A stretch of DNA of 47,910 bases. Source: an uncultured Verrucomicrobiales bacterium (GTDB taxonomy: Bacteria > Verrucomicrobiota > Verrucomicrobiia > Verrucomicrobiales > Akkermansiaceae). The stretch spans positions 1-47,910 of the forward strand of contig CAJQKQ010000076.1 of NCBI GenBank assembly GCA_905478925.1. Reading direction: 5' to 3'. This document shows, piece after piece, positions 18,201 to 26,709 of this stretch. The notes under the pieces were generated by a model. That model was not told the DNA's origin and did no database searches. It was given only the letters and a program-made list of their open reading frames with translations. The position numbers and the translations under genes were made by a program. Numbering within the stretch: position 1 is the stretch's first letter; every line of letters starts with the position of its first letter.

Positions 18201-18427
18201 TGCTCTTTGATCGCTCCCTGCAGGCGCAGCTGCTCATCCCCATGGCTACCTCACTGGCCTTCGGTATCCTTTTCGCCACTGTTATCACCCTCTACCTTAT
18301 CCCATCCGCATACCTCGCTGCGGAGGACATCCGTATACACCTAGGGAAGGCATGGGTCTGGTGGCGCTACCCGAACGGAAAACCCGCCGCCGACGAGGAG
18401 CTTGCTGAGACCGAAACCGGTTCGTGA
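15236..18427 (+). CDS. RND superfamily efflux permease (AcrB/HAE1-like)
   Basis: 1063 residues, the usual length of an RND pump. TM1 is MIRWFAKNDIAANFLLFGIL; a large periplasmic loop starts VPLEVQPSFSREMIFITVQYRGGSPADVEKAV. TM2-6 lie at about 335-480, with the proton-relay region GFIIVIGLVVDDAIVTAENV containing the two aspartates. A second loop covers about 560-870, and TM8-12 include GVVVNDSLVMVDFIN. RND pumps normally need a membrane-fusion protein and an outer-membrane factor; neither is adjacent, so the partners must be encoded elsewhere. The substrate is unknown. The N-terminal start is at the normal position. Confidence 0.94.
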   Translation: MIRWFAKNDIAANFLLFGILAWGAWSAVEKVPLEVQPSFSREMIFITVQYRGGSPADVEKAVVLPIEAALEGLSGIDTVESRAADGFARVLVYAESKRNLKSLLEEVKTRVERISSFPPEIEPPNIFIPDSSRWFDVIKVAVYGEMEEADLLRAARVVRDDLIALKGISQANVLGISPLEIAVEADPRRLRDFGLTFADLSAAIRKSSMDLPAGRIQTDEGSLSIRSKGQAYTRADFEKIVITNRQGSEVKLGDVASILDGFEESRRIMRFNGKPCLLVEVLRLGDENALEIASSVKRYVDSTPERFPEGVSISVWDDSSEELKGRLGTLVTSLLQGGLLVLIVLGLFLRPMLAFWVVLGIPVAFAGGFIVMPWFGLTANVMSIFGFIIVIGLVVDDAIVTAENVYTKLREGGDPLEAATEGTIEIATPVTFGVLTTIVAFVPLMFFDGYYGTFTKQIPPIVAAVLIFSLIESKLALPCHLKHVKVHRKRFNVFERFQKRIADSLERFVERFYGPSLRLATRHRYITLSLFLAVGMASVGYFTSGKMGFVNMPSIDRNRIVAVVRMPADAQVAETDVRTRYVASFLPQLKREFTDPGTGESLITDVLTSSGGHAHGGGVDPNTGHLIIGVTDPGKRSTPGPKNSVIAARWTELVGKMPDVHKFYVSGDRGFGMGSDNEVESLSVEIRGPDMEGKDQVVRDVVALLESYDGIKSAWASSGGTNDEMIITIRPEGEAIGLTQLDLSRQVRAAFFGEQAQRIQRGRDDIRVMIRMPLEMRESLATLDQLRIRTPSGGEAPFPTVATAEFVKARSRIERVAGARVIDVHATPVDEDVDIVAISRTLGPELDRVLNPHHDLSWRYTGYVADHEETKTRSIYGGLALFFALYALLAIPFRSLYQPIFVMLAVPFGAIGALFGHLIMDITPSYLSIFGILALAGVVVNDSLVMVDFINQKVRAGMDLREAVIQSGTRRFRPIFLTSATTFAGLLPLLFDRSLQAQLLIPMATSLAFGILFATVITLYLIPSAYLAAEDIRIHLGKAWVWWRYPNGKPAADEELAETETGS

Positions 18428-18430
18428 GGA

Positions 18431-19225
18431 TCACGGAAAGGTCTTCCTCAGCGCTTCGACAATGCCTTGCCCGTGGGCGGCGGTGGTGACCAGTCCGCCG
18501 CGTGCGGCGACCAGTTCGCGGATCGCGGCGACGGCGTTGGCTGGGCAGGCGGCGTATCCGGAGTGCTCCGGGGAGAGCATCTCGATATCGTTGTGGCTGT
18601 CGCCGGCGGCGAAGGTGCGTGCGGTGTCCAGCTCGAAGAGGCGCGCGACCTCGGAGAGTGTGCTGCCTTTCTGGTAGTTGCGGTGGCCGAAGCGCAGGTA
18701 GATCGAGTTCCGCTGCCAGCCGAGATCCGGGATCGCGGCGATGAGCGGGGTGATGCGCTCCACGATCCATTCCATCTCCTCCTCGGTGCGCGAGATCAGC
18801 CCGGCGGGCTCGCCGTGCATCTCGATGTATTGCGCCCCGGTGTGCTCCTCCACCTCCTTGCGGACTGCCTTGAGTGTCTTCTTCGACCTCTTGAAAAGCT
18901 TGTGGATCTCCTTTTCGCAGCGGTCGTTCCATTCCCTGTGCGCCGCGAAGCGTCCGAAGGTATTGGGAAAATGGATCTCCCGCTCCCGCGCCACCACCCA
19001 GTCCGGAAGGAACGGGAAATTACTCTCAATAAACCCCTCGAGCACGTGCTGCATGGAGCGTCCGGTGTTGATGCCCCAGACCGCGCCTTTCGTCTGACGG
19101 AGGTCGAGGATGGTCTCGAAAAACGAGGCCGGAACCGGCGGTTTTTCCGCAGGGTCATGCAGAGTTCCGTCGAAATCGAAGGAAAGGATCAATCCGGGGT
19201 TGGCGCAGGTATCCAAGGTTCTCAC
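18431..19225 (-). CDS. HAD superfamily hydrolase (Cof/sucrose-phosphatase-like)
   Basis: 264 residues with the four HAD motifs: LSFDFDGTLHDP (nucleophile Asp), INTGRS (Thr), a Lys in HRNYQKGSTL, and FAAGDSHNDIEML (Mg-binding Asp pair). The cap between motifs II and III (about 80-180) is of the C2 type seen in Cof-like and sucrose/trehalose-phosphate phosphatases. The substrate is unknown, though a sugar phosphate is plausible. It ends 3 bp after the RND stop on the opposite strand, so the two genes are convergent. Start ATG at 19225; an in-frame Met at about residue 58 would remove the nucleophile. Confidence 0.88.
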   Translation of the reverse strand: MRTLDTCANPGLILSFDFDGTLHDPAEKPPVPASFFETILDLRQTKGAVWGINTGRSMQHVLEGFIESNFPFLPDWVVAREREIHFPNTFGRFAAHREWNDRCEKEIHKLFKRSKKTLKAVRKEVEEHTGAQYIEMHGEPAGLISRTEEEMEWIVERITPLIAAIPDLGWQRNSIYLRFGHRNYQKGSTLSEVARLFELDTARTFAAGDSHNDIEMLSPEHSGYAACPANAVAAIRELVAARGGLVTTAAHGQGIVEALRKTFP

Positions 19226-19464
19226 GCCAATAATCTACATGAAAGCGGGTCGGCGGCAAGGACGGCATCGAAGCGGCGCAGGCTCAGGACGGCGGTGGTT
19301 CCTAGCCTCAGCTATTGGAGTGAGGATGATGAAACGGGGAACCCCGGTAGCCATGAGCCAAGCTGGATGAACGACGCTTTCCTCCGAGGGCTGGGAATGA
19401 AGAATCCCAGCAGTCCAAAGCCTCCGGCGGAAGAGTTCGTATCAAATTTTATGGAGGGGTGGAT

Positions 19465-20238
19465 TCACGCGTGCTTGAAGCTCGGCCTGACCGGGACACC
19501 GTTTTTCGCGAAGTGCTCCTTGGCCTCTCCGACGGTGTGCATGCCGAAGTGGAAGATGGAGGCGGCGAGGACGGCGTCGGCCTGGCCTTTTTCGAGTACC
19601 TCGACCATGTGGTCGAGGTTTCCCGCACCACCGGAGGCGATGACGGGGATGCCGATGGCGGAGGAGATGGCAGCGGTGAGTTCGCAATCGTAGCCGGCCT
19701 GGGTGCCATCGGCGTCCATGGAGGTCAGCAGGATCTCGCCCGCGCCGCGCCTCCAGACTTCCTTCGCCCACTCCACGGCATCGAGGCCGACGGGGGTGCG
19801 GCCGCCGTGGGTGTAGACTCCCCATTTCCCTGGAGCCTCGCGTTTTGCATCGATGGCGACGACGATACACTGGTTGCCAAAAGCTTTCGCTCCCTCATCG
19901 ACGAGGCCGGGGTTGTTGACGGCGGCGGTGTTGATCCCGACTTTGTCCGCTCCGGCGAGGAGCATGGTGCGCATGTTGTCCACTGAACGGATGCCGCCGC
20001 CGACGGTGAGTGGGATGAAACATTTCTCTGCAGTGCGGCGGACGACATCGACCATCGTCTCGCGGGCGTCTGAGGAGGCGGTGATATCGAGGAAAACCAG
20101 TTCGTCGGCCTCCTGCTCGTTGTAGGCGATGGCGCACTCCACGGGATCCCCCGCATCGATGAGATCGACGAAATTGACGCCTTTGACCACGCGGCCGTTG
20201 GTTACGTCGAGGCAGGGGATGATTCGTTTTGCGAGCAC
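19465..20238 (-). CDS. hisF: Imidazole glycerol phosphate synthase cyclase subunit
   Basis: 257 residues, a complete HisF TIM barrel. The catalytic Asp of [18 protein letters not shown] and that of [11 protein letters not shown] are present, together with phosphate-binding loops [32 protein letters not shown] and [10 protein letters not shown]. HisF and HisH convert PRFAR plus ammonia to imidazole glycerol phosphate and AICAR in histidine synthesis. No other his gene is adjacent, so the pathway genes are dispersed. An AT-rich short repeat lies just upstream of the start codon. Confidence 0.97.
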   Translation of the reverse strand: MLAKRIIPCLDVTNGRVVKGVNFVDLIDAGDPVECAIAYNEQEADELVFLDITASSDARETMVDVVRRTAEKCFIPLTVGGGIRSVDNMRTMLLAGADKVGINTAAVNNPGLVDEGAKAFGNQCIVVAIDAKREAPGKWGVYTHGGRTPVGLDAVEWAKEVWRRGAGEILLTSMDADGTQAGYDCELTAAISSAIGIPVIASGGAGNLDHMVEVLEKGQADAVLAASIFHFGMHTVGEAKEHFAKNGVPVRPSFKHA

Positions 20239-20242
20239 GCGG

Positions 20243-20273
20243 AAACTTCAAATTTTAAAGCTCAAACTTCAAT
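20243..20273. repeat. AT-rich CTAAATT-type short repeat (copy 3)
   Basis: GGAAACTTCAAATTTTAAAG followed by CTCAAACTTC, beginning 5 bp upstream of the hisF start codon on the minus strand. Confidence 0.5.
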
Positions 20274-20287
20274 GAAGAAAGAGAAGC

Positions 20288-20452
20288 GGTCTCGCGCAAA
20301 GTCGCTAAGGCGCAAAGCTGGTCTTATGAAAATGGGTTTGCTGGATTATTGAATTCTAAGAAGAAATCGAGCAAAGCCGGGCTACAGAAAATAGATTTTT
20401 TGGGTTCTGAAATCCAAAACTTTGCGGCTTAGCGGCTTTGCGCGAGAACTTC
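20288..20452. repeat. CGCAAAG-type inverted repeat pair
   Basis: Left arm CTCGCGCAAAGTCGCTAAGG (20291-20310) then CGCAAAG; right arm CTTTGCGGCTTAGCGG then CTTTGCGCGAGA (about 20420-20447). The arms are nearly complementary over about 28 bp around a 100-bp AT-rich centre. Confidence 0.65.
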
Positions 20453-20467
20453 TGTCGGGTTCATACG

Positions 20468-20502
20468 AAAAAACGGCGACCCTTTTGAGGTCGCCGTTTT
20501 TT
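20468..20502 (-). terminator. Rho-independent terminator of rpmE
   Basis: Perfect 14-bp stem AAAAAACGGCGACC / GGTCGCCGTTTTTT with a 7-nt loop, 30 bp after the rpmE stop. The A/T tails on both sides let it work in either direction. Confidence 0.93.
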
Positions 20503-20532
20503 GAGAGGAACGGATATTGATCCGTTCGGGGC

Positions 20533-20802
20533 TTAGCCAACCTTGGGCTTGCCGACGCGGCGGACTGCGCCAAAACGCTTTTGGAACTTGTCGATGCGGC
20601 CTTCGGTATCGACGAACTGCGCGAGTCCGGTGAAGAAGGGGTGGGAGTCCGAGGTGATGCCTGCGGAGATCACGGAATGCTCGACACCGTCGATGACTTC
20701 CTTCTTCTCGGAGGTCTTGGTGGATTTCGTGACGAAACGTGTGCCCGTGGTCATGTCGACGAAGACGACGGGATTGTATTTGGGATGGAGATCCTTTTTC
20801 AT
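20533..20802 (-). CDS. rpmE2: 50S ribosomal protein L31, type B (zinc-free)
   Basis: 89 residues: MKKDLHPKYNPVVFVDMTTGTRFVTKST, then HPFFTGLAQFVDTEGRIDKFQKRFG. This is the long form of L31 lacking the CxxC zinc site of the short form. In many bacteria the zinc-free paralogue is made under zinc limitation; whether this genome has a second L31 cannot be seen here. It is a single gene with a strong terminator at 20468-20502. The predicted start is the ATG at 20802, the normal N-terminus of the family. Confidence 0.96.
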   Translation of the reverse strand: MKKDLHPKYNPVVFVDMTTGTRFVTKSTKTSEKKEVIDGVEHSVISAGITSDSHPFFTGLAQFVDTEGRIDKFQKRFGAVRRVGKPKVG

Positions 20803-20889
20803 GGGAGTGTTCTGGTTGCCGCACGTACCAACGCGCGGGGCGGGGAAAATGGCGGAAATAGCCGGGCTGTCAAGATTTTTGGACGATCA

Positions 20890-21036
20890 TCATTCCGCCG
20901 TGACCTCCTGGAGCTATCTGCGGGTGTCCGAGGCGTCGCCATTATCGAAGTTCGTAAGTTGCACCATCATCACCGTGTAGCGGCCTTTTGCAGGGCCAAT
21001 CCATGCCTGAGTGCCGTAGTCCCCGCCATGGCCGAA
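20890..21036 (-). pseudogene. Relic of a beta-lactamase-fold serine hydrolase (3' end)
   Basis: On the minus strand 40 codons read FGHGGDYGTQAWIGPAKG, RYTVMMVQLTNFDNGDASDT, RR, an in-frame TAG at 20914-20916, then LQEVTAE and a TGA. The FGHGG.YGTQAWI block is the C-terminal KTG-like box region of class C beta-lactamase/EstB-type hydrolases as I recall them. Upstream the homology stops abruptly in a GGGGGAGT tandem repeat, so about 90% of the gene is missing. It occupies the otherwise empty 310-bp gap between the rpmE and HDAC-like genes. Confidence 0.6.
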
Positions 21037-21112
21037 GGGGAGTGGGGGAGTGGGGGAGTGGCGCGATAATGAAATTCCCCCCTCTCCCTCTCCCTTCCTC
21101 ACCCCCTCCTCT

Positions 21113-22027
<915 letters not shown>

Positions 22028-22032
22028 GGGGG

Positions 22033-22066
22033 GAACTCTAAATTTTAAACCCTAAACATCAAGGAA
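22033..22066. repeat. AT-rich CTAAATT-type short repeat (copy 4)
   Basis: GAACTCTAAATTTTAAACCC followed by TAAACATCAAGGAAGA, beginning 6 bp upstream of the start codon of the HDAC-like gene (minus strand). Confidence 0.5.
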
Positions 22067-22244
22067 GAGTCCTGTCTTCGCGCCGGTGGGGATTCGTATT
22101 GCGGGGGAGATTGACGCGAATCCGGCCCCAGCAGACAAAAAGACCGCCCCGGTTTTCCAATACGGATACGAATTTCAAGCCTCCGCCGCCCCTGTCACCG
22201 GTTTTTTGTTTCCCGCAGGTGAGCGACCTGCTTAGATTCTTTGG

Positions 22245-22607
22245 GTGTTCCAGATTGTTTTCAATGAGATCAGCGCGGCGGAGATTTCCGCCTTGGATAT
22301 CCTCGAGCAGCTGGAGTTGCTGGAGGAGTTCCGGGTCACGGAAAACGATCTCAATGACATCGGCAGCGACAGGTTCGGCAGGTTCGAGCGGGACGGGCAT
22401 GTCTTCTACCGCTTCCGGGCGAAGGACTACCGCTTCTATTTCGAGGTCAAGGACGGCTCTGTCATCGTCCACCGCGTCCTCCACAAGGGGACGTTCTCCG
22501 ATTTCCTATTCCGCTCAAAAATGCCGCTGGGGGAAGACGAGGCCTTGGCGAACTCGAAGCATTTCTGGAAGCTCATCGACGAAGGCCGCAACGCCAAGCG
22601 GATCTGA
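22245..22607 (+). CDS. Small RelE/ParE-like protein
   Basis: 120 residues beginning at a GTG (FQIVFNEISAAEISALDILEQLELLEEF). The order of a helical N-terminus, then DRFGRFERDGHVFYRFRAKDYRFYFEVKDGSVIVHRVLHKGTFSDFLFR, recalls the strand pattern of RelE/ParE-type toxins (R-Y-RIxY-VxxxVVxVHRVLH). There is no adjacent antitoxin gene, and a long charged C-terminal tail is present. It might be a solitary, domesticated relative, common in this phylum as I recall. A GTG start with no clear Shine-Dalgarno is assumed because no ATG precedes the conserved part. Family assignment is tentative. Confidence 0.65.
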   Translation: MFQIVFNEISAAEISALDILEQLELLEEFRVTENDLNDIGSDRFGRFERDGHVFYRFRAKDYRFYFEVKDGSVIVHRVLHKGTFSDFLFRSKMPLGEDEALANSKHFWKLIDEGRNAKRI

Positions 22608-22649
22608 GCGCGCGGAAGTCTTCGGCTTAGACTCCGGTCATACTTGGCG

Positions 22650-22928
22650 GGGTGTGATTTTAATCGGTGTTTCGCACCCGGTAGGGCTGATCCGGCTCGG
22701 TCAGCCCACTTTAAAAATCTAGCAACCCGCCTCACCCACACGGAAGTGAGATCCCGGGGGAAATGCCGTGTCTTGCCGTGTCTTGCCGTGTCTTCACTCC
22801 CTTTCCTGAGATACGCCGCCTCCGTTTTTTGATCAGGGCTGACCGAGCCGGATCAGCCCTACCATGATTGTACCATGATTGAATGGCTTGGGCTGCGTCA
22901 GGCGAATACACCGATACAAATCACACCC
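22650..22928 (+). mobile_element. MITE-like element family A, copy 2 (279 bp, fullest copy)
   Basis: Inverted ends of about 21 bp (GGGTGTGATTTTAATCGGTG at 22650; its near-complement ends at 22928). Inside, a second inverted pair surrounds the core: GGGCTGATCCGGCTCGGTCA near 22685 and its complement near 22838. A tandem TGCCGTGTCT triplication lies at about 22770-22795. It ends 52 bp before the start codon of the mechanosensitive-channel gene, in the same orientation as the other copies. This copy accounts for the 370-bp gap. Confidence 0.8.
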
Positions 22929-22979
22929 ATCTTTACTGCCTGCGTGACAAGGGGCGGCGATTTGGTTAGGTGTCGGGTG

Positions 22980-24491
22980 ATGGGATTTGATGCACAGGCG
23001 GCGGAGGCGGTTGGATTGGCGGTGGCGATCTGGCTTATCGTCTGGCTTGGCTTCCGGTTCGTTTGGAAAAAAGCGGACAAGCCGCCGGGTATCTCGTTGC
23101 AGGCTTTCGCAATCGCGCTGGGTCTCTGGGTGGGTGGCCGGGTGTTTTATCAGGATGAGGTATGGATGGGGCATCTCGGAGCGGTGCTGGTTTTCTGCGG
23201 GGCGCTTTTCGGATGGGTGATGTTCGACCGCGGTGTGACCGTCGGCTGGCTGGAAACGCGGCGGAAGGTGGCGATGCCCATCATCCTGCGGCAGCTCGGT
23301 GGGGTAATGATCGTGCTCGGAGTAGGAGCGGCGATACTGAAATGGGGATACGGGCTGGAGCTGACCGGACTGGTGGCGACCTCCGGGATCGCGGCGGTGA
23401 TCGTCGGTTTCGCGATGCAGGATCTCCTGGCGAACGTGATCGCCGGTTTCAGCATCCACATGACCAGCGCCTACAAGGTGGGGGATTGGCTGCTGCTCGG
23501 CGAGGACGGCAAGCGGGCGGAGGTGGCCGAGATCAACTGGCGCTCCACCCGGCTCATCGACAATGACCGAATATCCTACGAGATCCCGAACAGCGACATC
23601 GTTAAGAACCGCATCGTGAACCTCAACCACCCCGGGTCGGAGCACGGCGTGAGGCTTCGGGTGGGCTTGGACTACGACACCCCTCCGGCTCTAGCCAAAG
23701 AAGTGCTCATCAAGGTCGCGAAAAATGCCCAGGGGGTGCTGGAAAACCCTGCCCCGGTGGTCTTTACTCGGGATTTCGGCGATTCATCGATCACCTATGA
23801 GCTGCGCTTCTGGATGCGCCACGCAAGGCTCTACAACGTCGCCTGCGACGAGATCCGCACCGCGCTCTGGTATGAGCTGGGTCGCCGCGAAATGCGCATC
23901 CCGTTCCCGATCCGCAGCCTCGATGTCCGCAAGTCAAATGTGCCGCCGTCGCTTGTGTCCGCACGGAAGAACGCCGCGATAACACTCAGGGGCGGCGGGA
24001 TGCTCAGCTGCCTGAGCGAGCAGGAGGCGGAAAGTCTCGTTGCCGAGGGGCGCTTCCAGGTGTTCGGGCCGAGGGAGGCGCTGGTCACCCGCGGCGAGTC
24101 CGGCGATTCCATGTTCCTCATCCTGGAGGGCGGCGTCGAGGTGATCGGCAAGACCGCCCAGGGGCCGCGGGTGGTGTTGGCGACACTTCCCGCAGGCACT
24201 TCTTTCGGAGAAATGTCATTGGTTACCGGTGAGTCGCGTAGCGCGACCGTCCGCGCCGTCGGCGATGTGATGGTGCTGGAGATCACCAAGGCGCACCTCT
24301 CGCCGCTGATGTCGGAGAGGCCGGAGCTGGTGGATAGCATCGGGGCAGTGCTAGAGGCGCGGAAAAAGAATTGGGAGGAATGTCTTCACCGAGCCGAGCC
24401 GGAGTCTCCGAAAAGCCCGGTGGGTGCGGCGGGCGATCCGTCATCGCTGGTGCACAGAATCCGCCACTTCTTCGGGCAATCAGGCACATGA
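22980..24491 (+). CDS. Mechanosensitive channel with cyclic-nucleotide-binding domain
   Basis: 503 residues. Four N-terminal transmembrane segments (about 10-115) precede an MscS pore helix and vestibule: LTGLVATSGIAAVIVGFAMQ, DLLANVIAGFSIHM, then YKVGDWL and STRLIDNDRISYEIPNSDIVKNRIVN. From about residue 345 a cNMP-binding domain follows: FGPREALVTRGESGDSMFLILEGGVEV, then LPAGTSFGEMSLVTGESRSATV, which keeps the FGE...R-SAT phosphate-binding cassette. The architecture matches bacterial cyclic-nucleotide-gated MscS channels (bCNG). The start is ATG 22980; in-frame codons further up belong to the MITE-like element. Confidence 0.92.
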   Translation: MGFDAQAAEAVGLAVAIWLIVWLGFRFVWKKADKPPGISLQAFAIALGLWVGGRVFYQDEVWMGHLGAVLVFCGALFGWVMFDRGVTVGWLETRRKVAMPIILRQLGGVMIVLGVGAAILKWGYGLELTGLVATSGIAAVIVGFAMQDLLANVIAGFSIHMTSAYKVGDWLLLGEDGKRAEVAEINWRSTRLIDNDRISYEIPNSDIVKNRIVNLNHPGSEHGVRLRVGLDYDTPPALAKEVLIKVAKNAQGVLENPAPVVFTRDFGDSSITYELRFWMRHARLYNVACDEIRTALWYELGRREMRIPFPIRSLDVRKSNVPPSLVSARKNAAITLRGGGMLSCLSEQEAESLVAEGRFQVFGPREALVTRGESGDSMFLILEGGVEVIGKTAQGPRVVLATLPAGTSFGEMSLVTGESRSATVRAVGDVMVLEITKAHLSPLMSERPELVDSIGAVLEARKKNWEECLHRAEPESPKSPVGAAGDPSSLVHRIRHFFGQSGT

Positions 24492-24826
24492 AGCATGCGA
24501 ATGCCTGTCCTTTCCGGAATGATTGAACCGCCAATACGCCAAGAGGCAAAGTGACGTGGCCAATTCATTCGTTTGGCGGAATCCTTGCCGCTTGATCCAA
24601 AAAACCGAAATGATTTTTTTACAGAAGGAGGCAAAGTTCGCAAAGGTTCAATCACTTGTGCGCTTCAAAGGTGGTCTTTATCCTTTACCCAGAAGGTTGA
24701 GCGTCTGATTCCCCTAGCTTATTCAGGCTTCCGCAGTCCAGGGAAGAGTCACGATCCGTTGCACCCCGTCTTCGCGGTTCATAATACTTTTCCATCAAGG
24801 CGATGAAACCATGCTTGCAGATGGAT
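24492..24826. other. 335-bp intergenic gap without a recognised gene
   Basis: AT-richer DNA between the channel gene and the convergent tsaB. It contains weak pieces of the CGCAAAG repeat family (GCCAAGAGGCAAAGTGAC near 24538, GGCAAAGTTCGCAAAGG near 24632) and a run of eight T near 24612. No coding signal or RNA gene was recognised. Confidence 0.5.
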
Positions 24827-25486
24827 TTACGCTCGCGCCGCGTTTCCGAATACCTCTTTCTTCGAGGGCGTGATGTGGGGCGGCGCAAGGTAGATCGGCT
24901 GCGGCTTTTTGCCTGCCCAGATCGCCCGATTCTGCGGATCGGCAGCCTGCCATGCCTGCCAGAGACCGGCTGCGGTGGGGCTGGAGAAAGGGATCTCCAT
25001 GCCGCGGATGTGATCCATGCAGAAAACGGTGGTTTCGTTCGCCTTTGCGGTTTCCAGGGCGGATTCGAAACCTATCTTGTCGGTCAGGTTCGGCTCGTCG
25101 AGCAGTTCTCCTCCTTTGATCTTCGCCAGCCAGAAAGAGCCCCGGCGGGCGTCCCCGACGGCGAGGCAGGGCTCTCCGGAAAGTGCTTCGGGTGTGGCGA
25201 GTATGGATGGGACGGCCACCGCCTTGCAGCCAGCGACAAGGGCGGCTCCCTGCGCGGCGGCGATACCCACTCGCGTCCCGCTGTAGCTGCCGGGGCCACT
25301 GCCGACGAGGACGGCGTCAAATGACCGGCTGCCCTGGATTTCCAGGATCTCGGCGAGTGGCGTGAACAGCAGGGCGTTGTGCCGCCTGTCGCTGACAAAG
25401 CCCTTCTCCACCACAATCTCCCCATCGACCGCAAGCGCGACGGACGCCGCATTGGTGGAGGTTTCGATAATTAGCACGGCGGGCAC
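24827..25486 (-). CDS. tsaB: tRNA threonylcarbamoyladenosine biosynthesis protein TsaB
   Basis: 219 residues of the ASKHA-fold YeaZ family. The N-terminus LIIETSTNAASVALAVDGE is the phosphate-1-like strand; the diagnostic GSGPGSYSGTRVGIAAAQGAA follows at about 62-82, with VGDARRGSFW further on. TsaB is the non-catalytic partner that binds TsaD and TsaE to make t6A37 in tRNAs that read ANN codons. The C-terminal 60 residues are less conserved, as usual. It is divergent from the lptF/lptG-like gene. Its start is the ATG at 25486; length is normal. Confidence 0.93.
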   Translation of the reverse strand: MPAVLIIETSTNAASVALAVDGEIVVEKGFVSDRRHNALLFTPLAEILEIQGSRSFDAVLVGSGPGSYSGTRVGIAAAQGAALVAGCKAVAVPSILATPEALSGEPCLAVGDARRGSFWLAKIKGGELLDEPNLTDKIGFESALETAKANETTVFCMDHIRGMEIPFSSPTAAGLWQAWQAADPQNRAIWAGKKPQPIYLAPPHITPSKKEVFGNAARA

Positions 25487-25593
25487 GCCCGCAGGCTAGG
25501 GCGGAATCCCGTTTTTCAAACCGTAAAATCACAACTCCGGTATCGGAGCATCTTGCAACTTGCAACTTGCGCTGTGGATCGTGAGTCTCTGCC

Positions 25594-26694
25594 ATGCGCA
25601 TTTCGGATCGGTACATTGCCAGGCAGGTGATTGTCGTGACGCTGTATGCGATCGTGGTGCTGAGCGTGGTGCTGGTGATGGGGAACCTATTCAAGCAGAT
25701 CCGCCCGCTGCTGGTGGAGCAGGGTGCCCCCATCGGGTTGGTGCTGCGGTTCGTGGTGAACGTGGTTCCGTATTCGCTGATGTTCACGATCCCGTGGGGC
25801 TTCCTTTCTGCGGTGCTGCTGGTTTTCGGGCGGATGTCCGGGGAGCATGAGATCACCGGCTTCCGGGTCGCGGGGATCAGCCTGACGCGGCTTTCGCTGC
25901 CGGTTTTCGCGGTGGGGGCGGCACTTTCCGGGGTCTGCCTCTGGATCAATGTGAACGTGGTGCCGCTGGCGACCGCCTCGCTCCAAGAGCTTGTGTATGA
26001 GCAGGTGAAGCGCGATCCGCGTTCGCTGCTGGATCCCGGTATCGTCCAGTCGAGGTTCGAGAACCAGAAGGTGTTTGTGGAGGAGCGAGATGGGGATTCC
26101 CTCAACGGTTTCCACCTCTATCAGGTTTCCAACGACGACGACGGCGAGCCGGTCGGTGCGGAGGCGTATGTCCATGCGGGAAAGGTTTCGCTGGTAGTCG
26201 ATGAGGAGAAAAAGCAACTGAGACTGAAACTCCAGGACGCCTTCATCGAGACGAAACAGGAGGGCGAGATGTCGGAGTTCGCCTTCGCTCAGGAGGCGGA
26301 GCCGTGGCTGTTCGATTTCGGGTCGACACGCAACCGCAAGGCCCGGTCCGGCTCGATGACGAACTCCGAGATCCGCAGTTACCTACGTGAGAATCCTGAT
26401 CTCCCGCAGGAAAAGCGGGTGGAGTTCAGCGCGGAGATCACCAAGCGCTACACGTTCTCGCTGGCCTGCCTTGCGTTCGCCTGCGTCGCAGTGCCTCTCG
26501 GGATCAAGTCGCGCCGCAAGGATACCTCCAGCGGGCTGGTTCTTAGCATCGTGATCGGGATGGTCTATTTCCTGTTCACCGTCGTCGCGGAAGAATTCGA
26601 AACCGATGCGATCGCCACCCTCGGCCTGTGGGGACCGAACATAGTGTGCTGTCTGCTGGGCTTGTACCTGTTCAGGCGGGCGAGATTCAGGTAG
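25594..26694 (+). CDS. LptF/LptG family LPS-export permease
   Basis: 366 residues: three N-terminal transmembrane helices (about 10-115, with RQVIVVTLYAIVVLSVVLVMGNLF and SLMFTIPWGFLSAVLLVFGRMSGEHEITGFRVAGIS), a periplasmic jellyroll domain (about 125-270), and three C-terminal helices (about 280-360). This is the YjgP/YjgQ topology. LptF and LptG with LptB2 extract lipopolysaccharide from the inner membrane. Only one of the pair is here; lptB and an LptC/LptA-like gene lie at 34.9-37.0 kb, so the system is split. The SulP gene follows after 15 bp and may share the transcript. Confidence 0.9.
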   Translation: MRISDRYIARQVIVVTLYAIVVLSVVLVMGNLFKQIRPLLVEQGAPIGLVLRFVVNVVPYSLMFTIPWGFLSAVLLVFGRMSGEHEITGFRVAGISLTRLSLPVFAVGAALSGVCLWINVNVVPLATASLQELVYEQVKRDPRSLLDPGIVQSRFENQKVFVEERDGDSLNGFHLYQVSNDDDGEPVGAEAYVHAGKVSLVVDEEKKQLRLKLQDAFIETKQEGEMSEFAFAQEAEPWLFDFGSTRNRKARSGSMTNSEIRSYLRENPDLPQEKRVEFSAEITKRYTFSLACLAFACVAVPLGIKSRRKDTSSGLVLSIVIGMVYFLFTVVAEEFETDAIATLGLWGPNIVCCLLGLYLFRRARFR

Positions 26695-26709
26695 AACGAA
26701 CCTTACTGC

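Noticed and set aside
22875..22979. An N-terminal extension (MIEWLGLRQ) shared by the L,D-transpeptidase, channel and mutarotase genes
   Set aside because: The three near-identical peptides are reading frames through the MITE-like element, not conserved protein domains.
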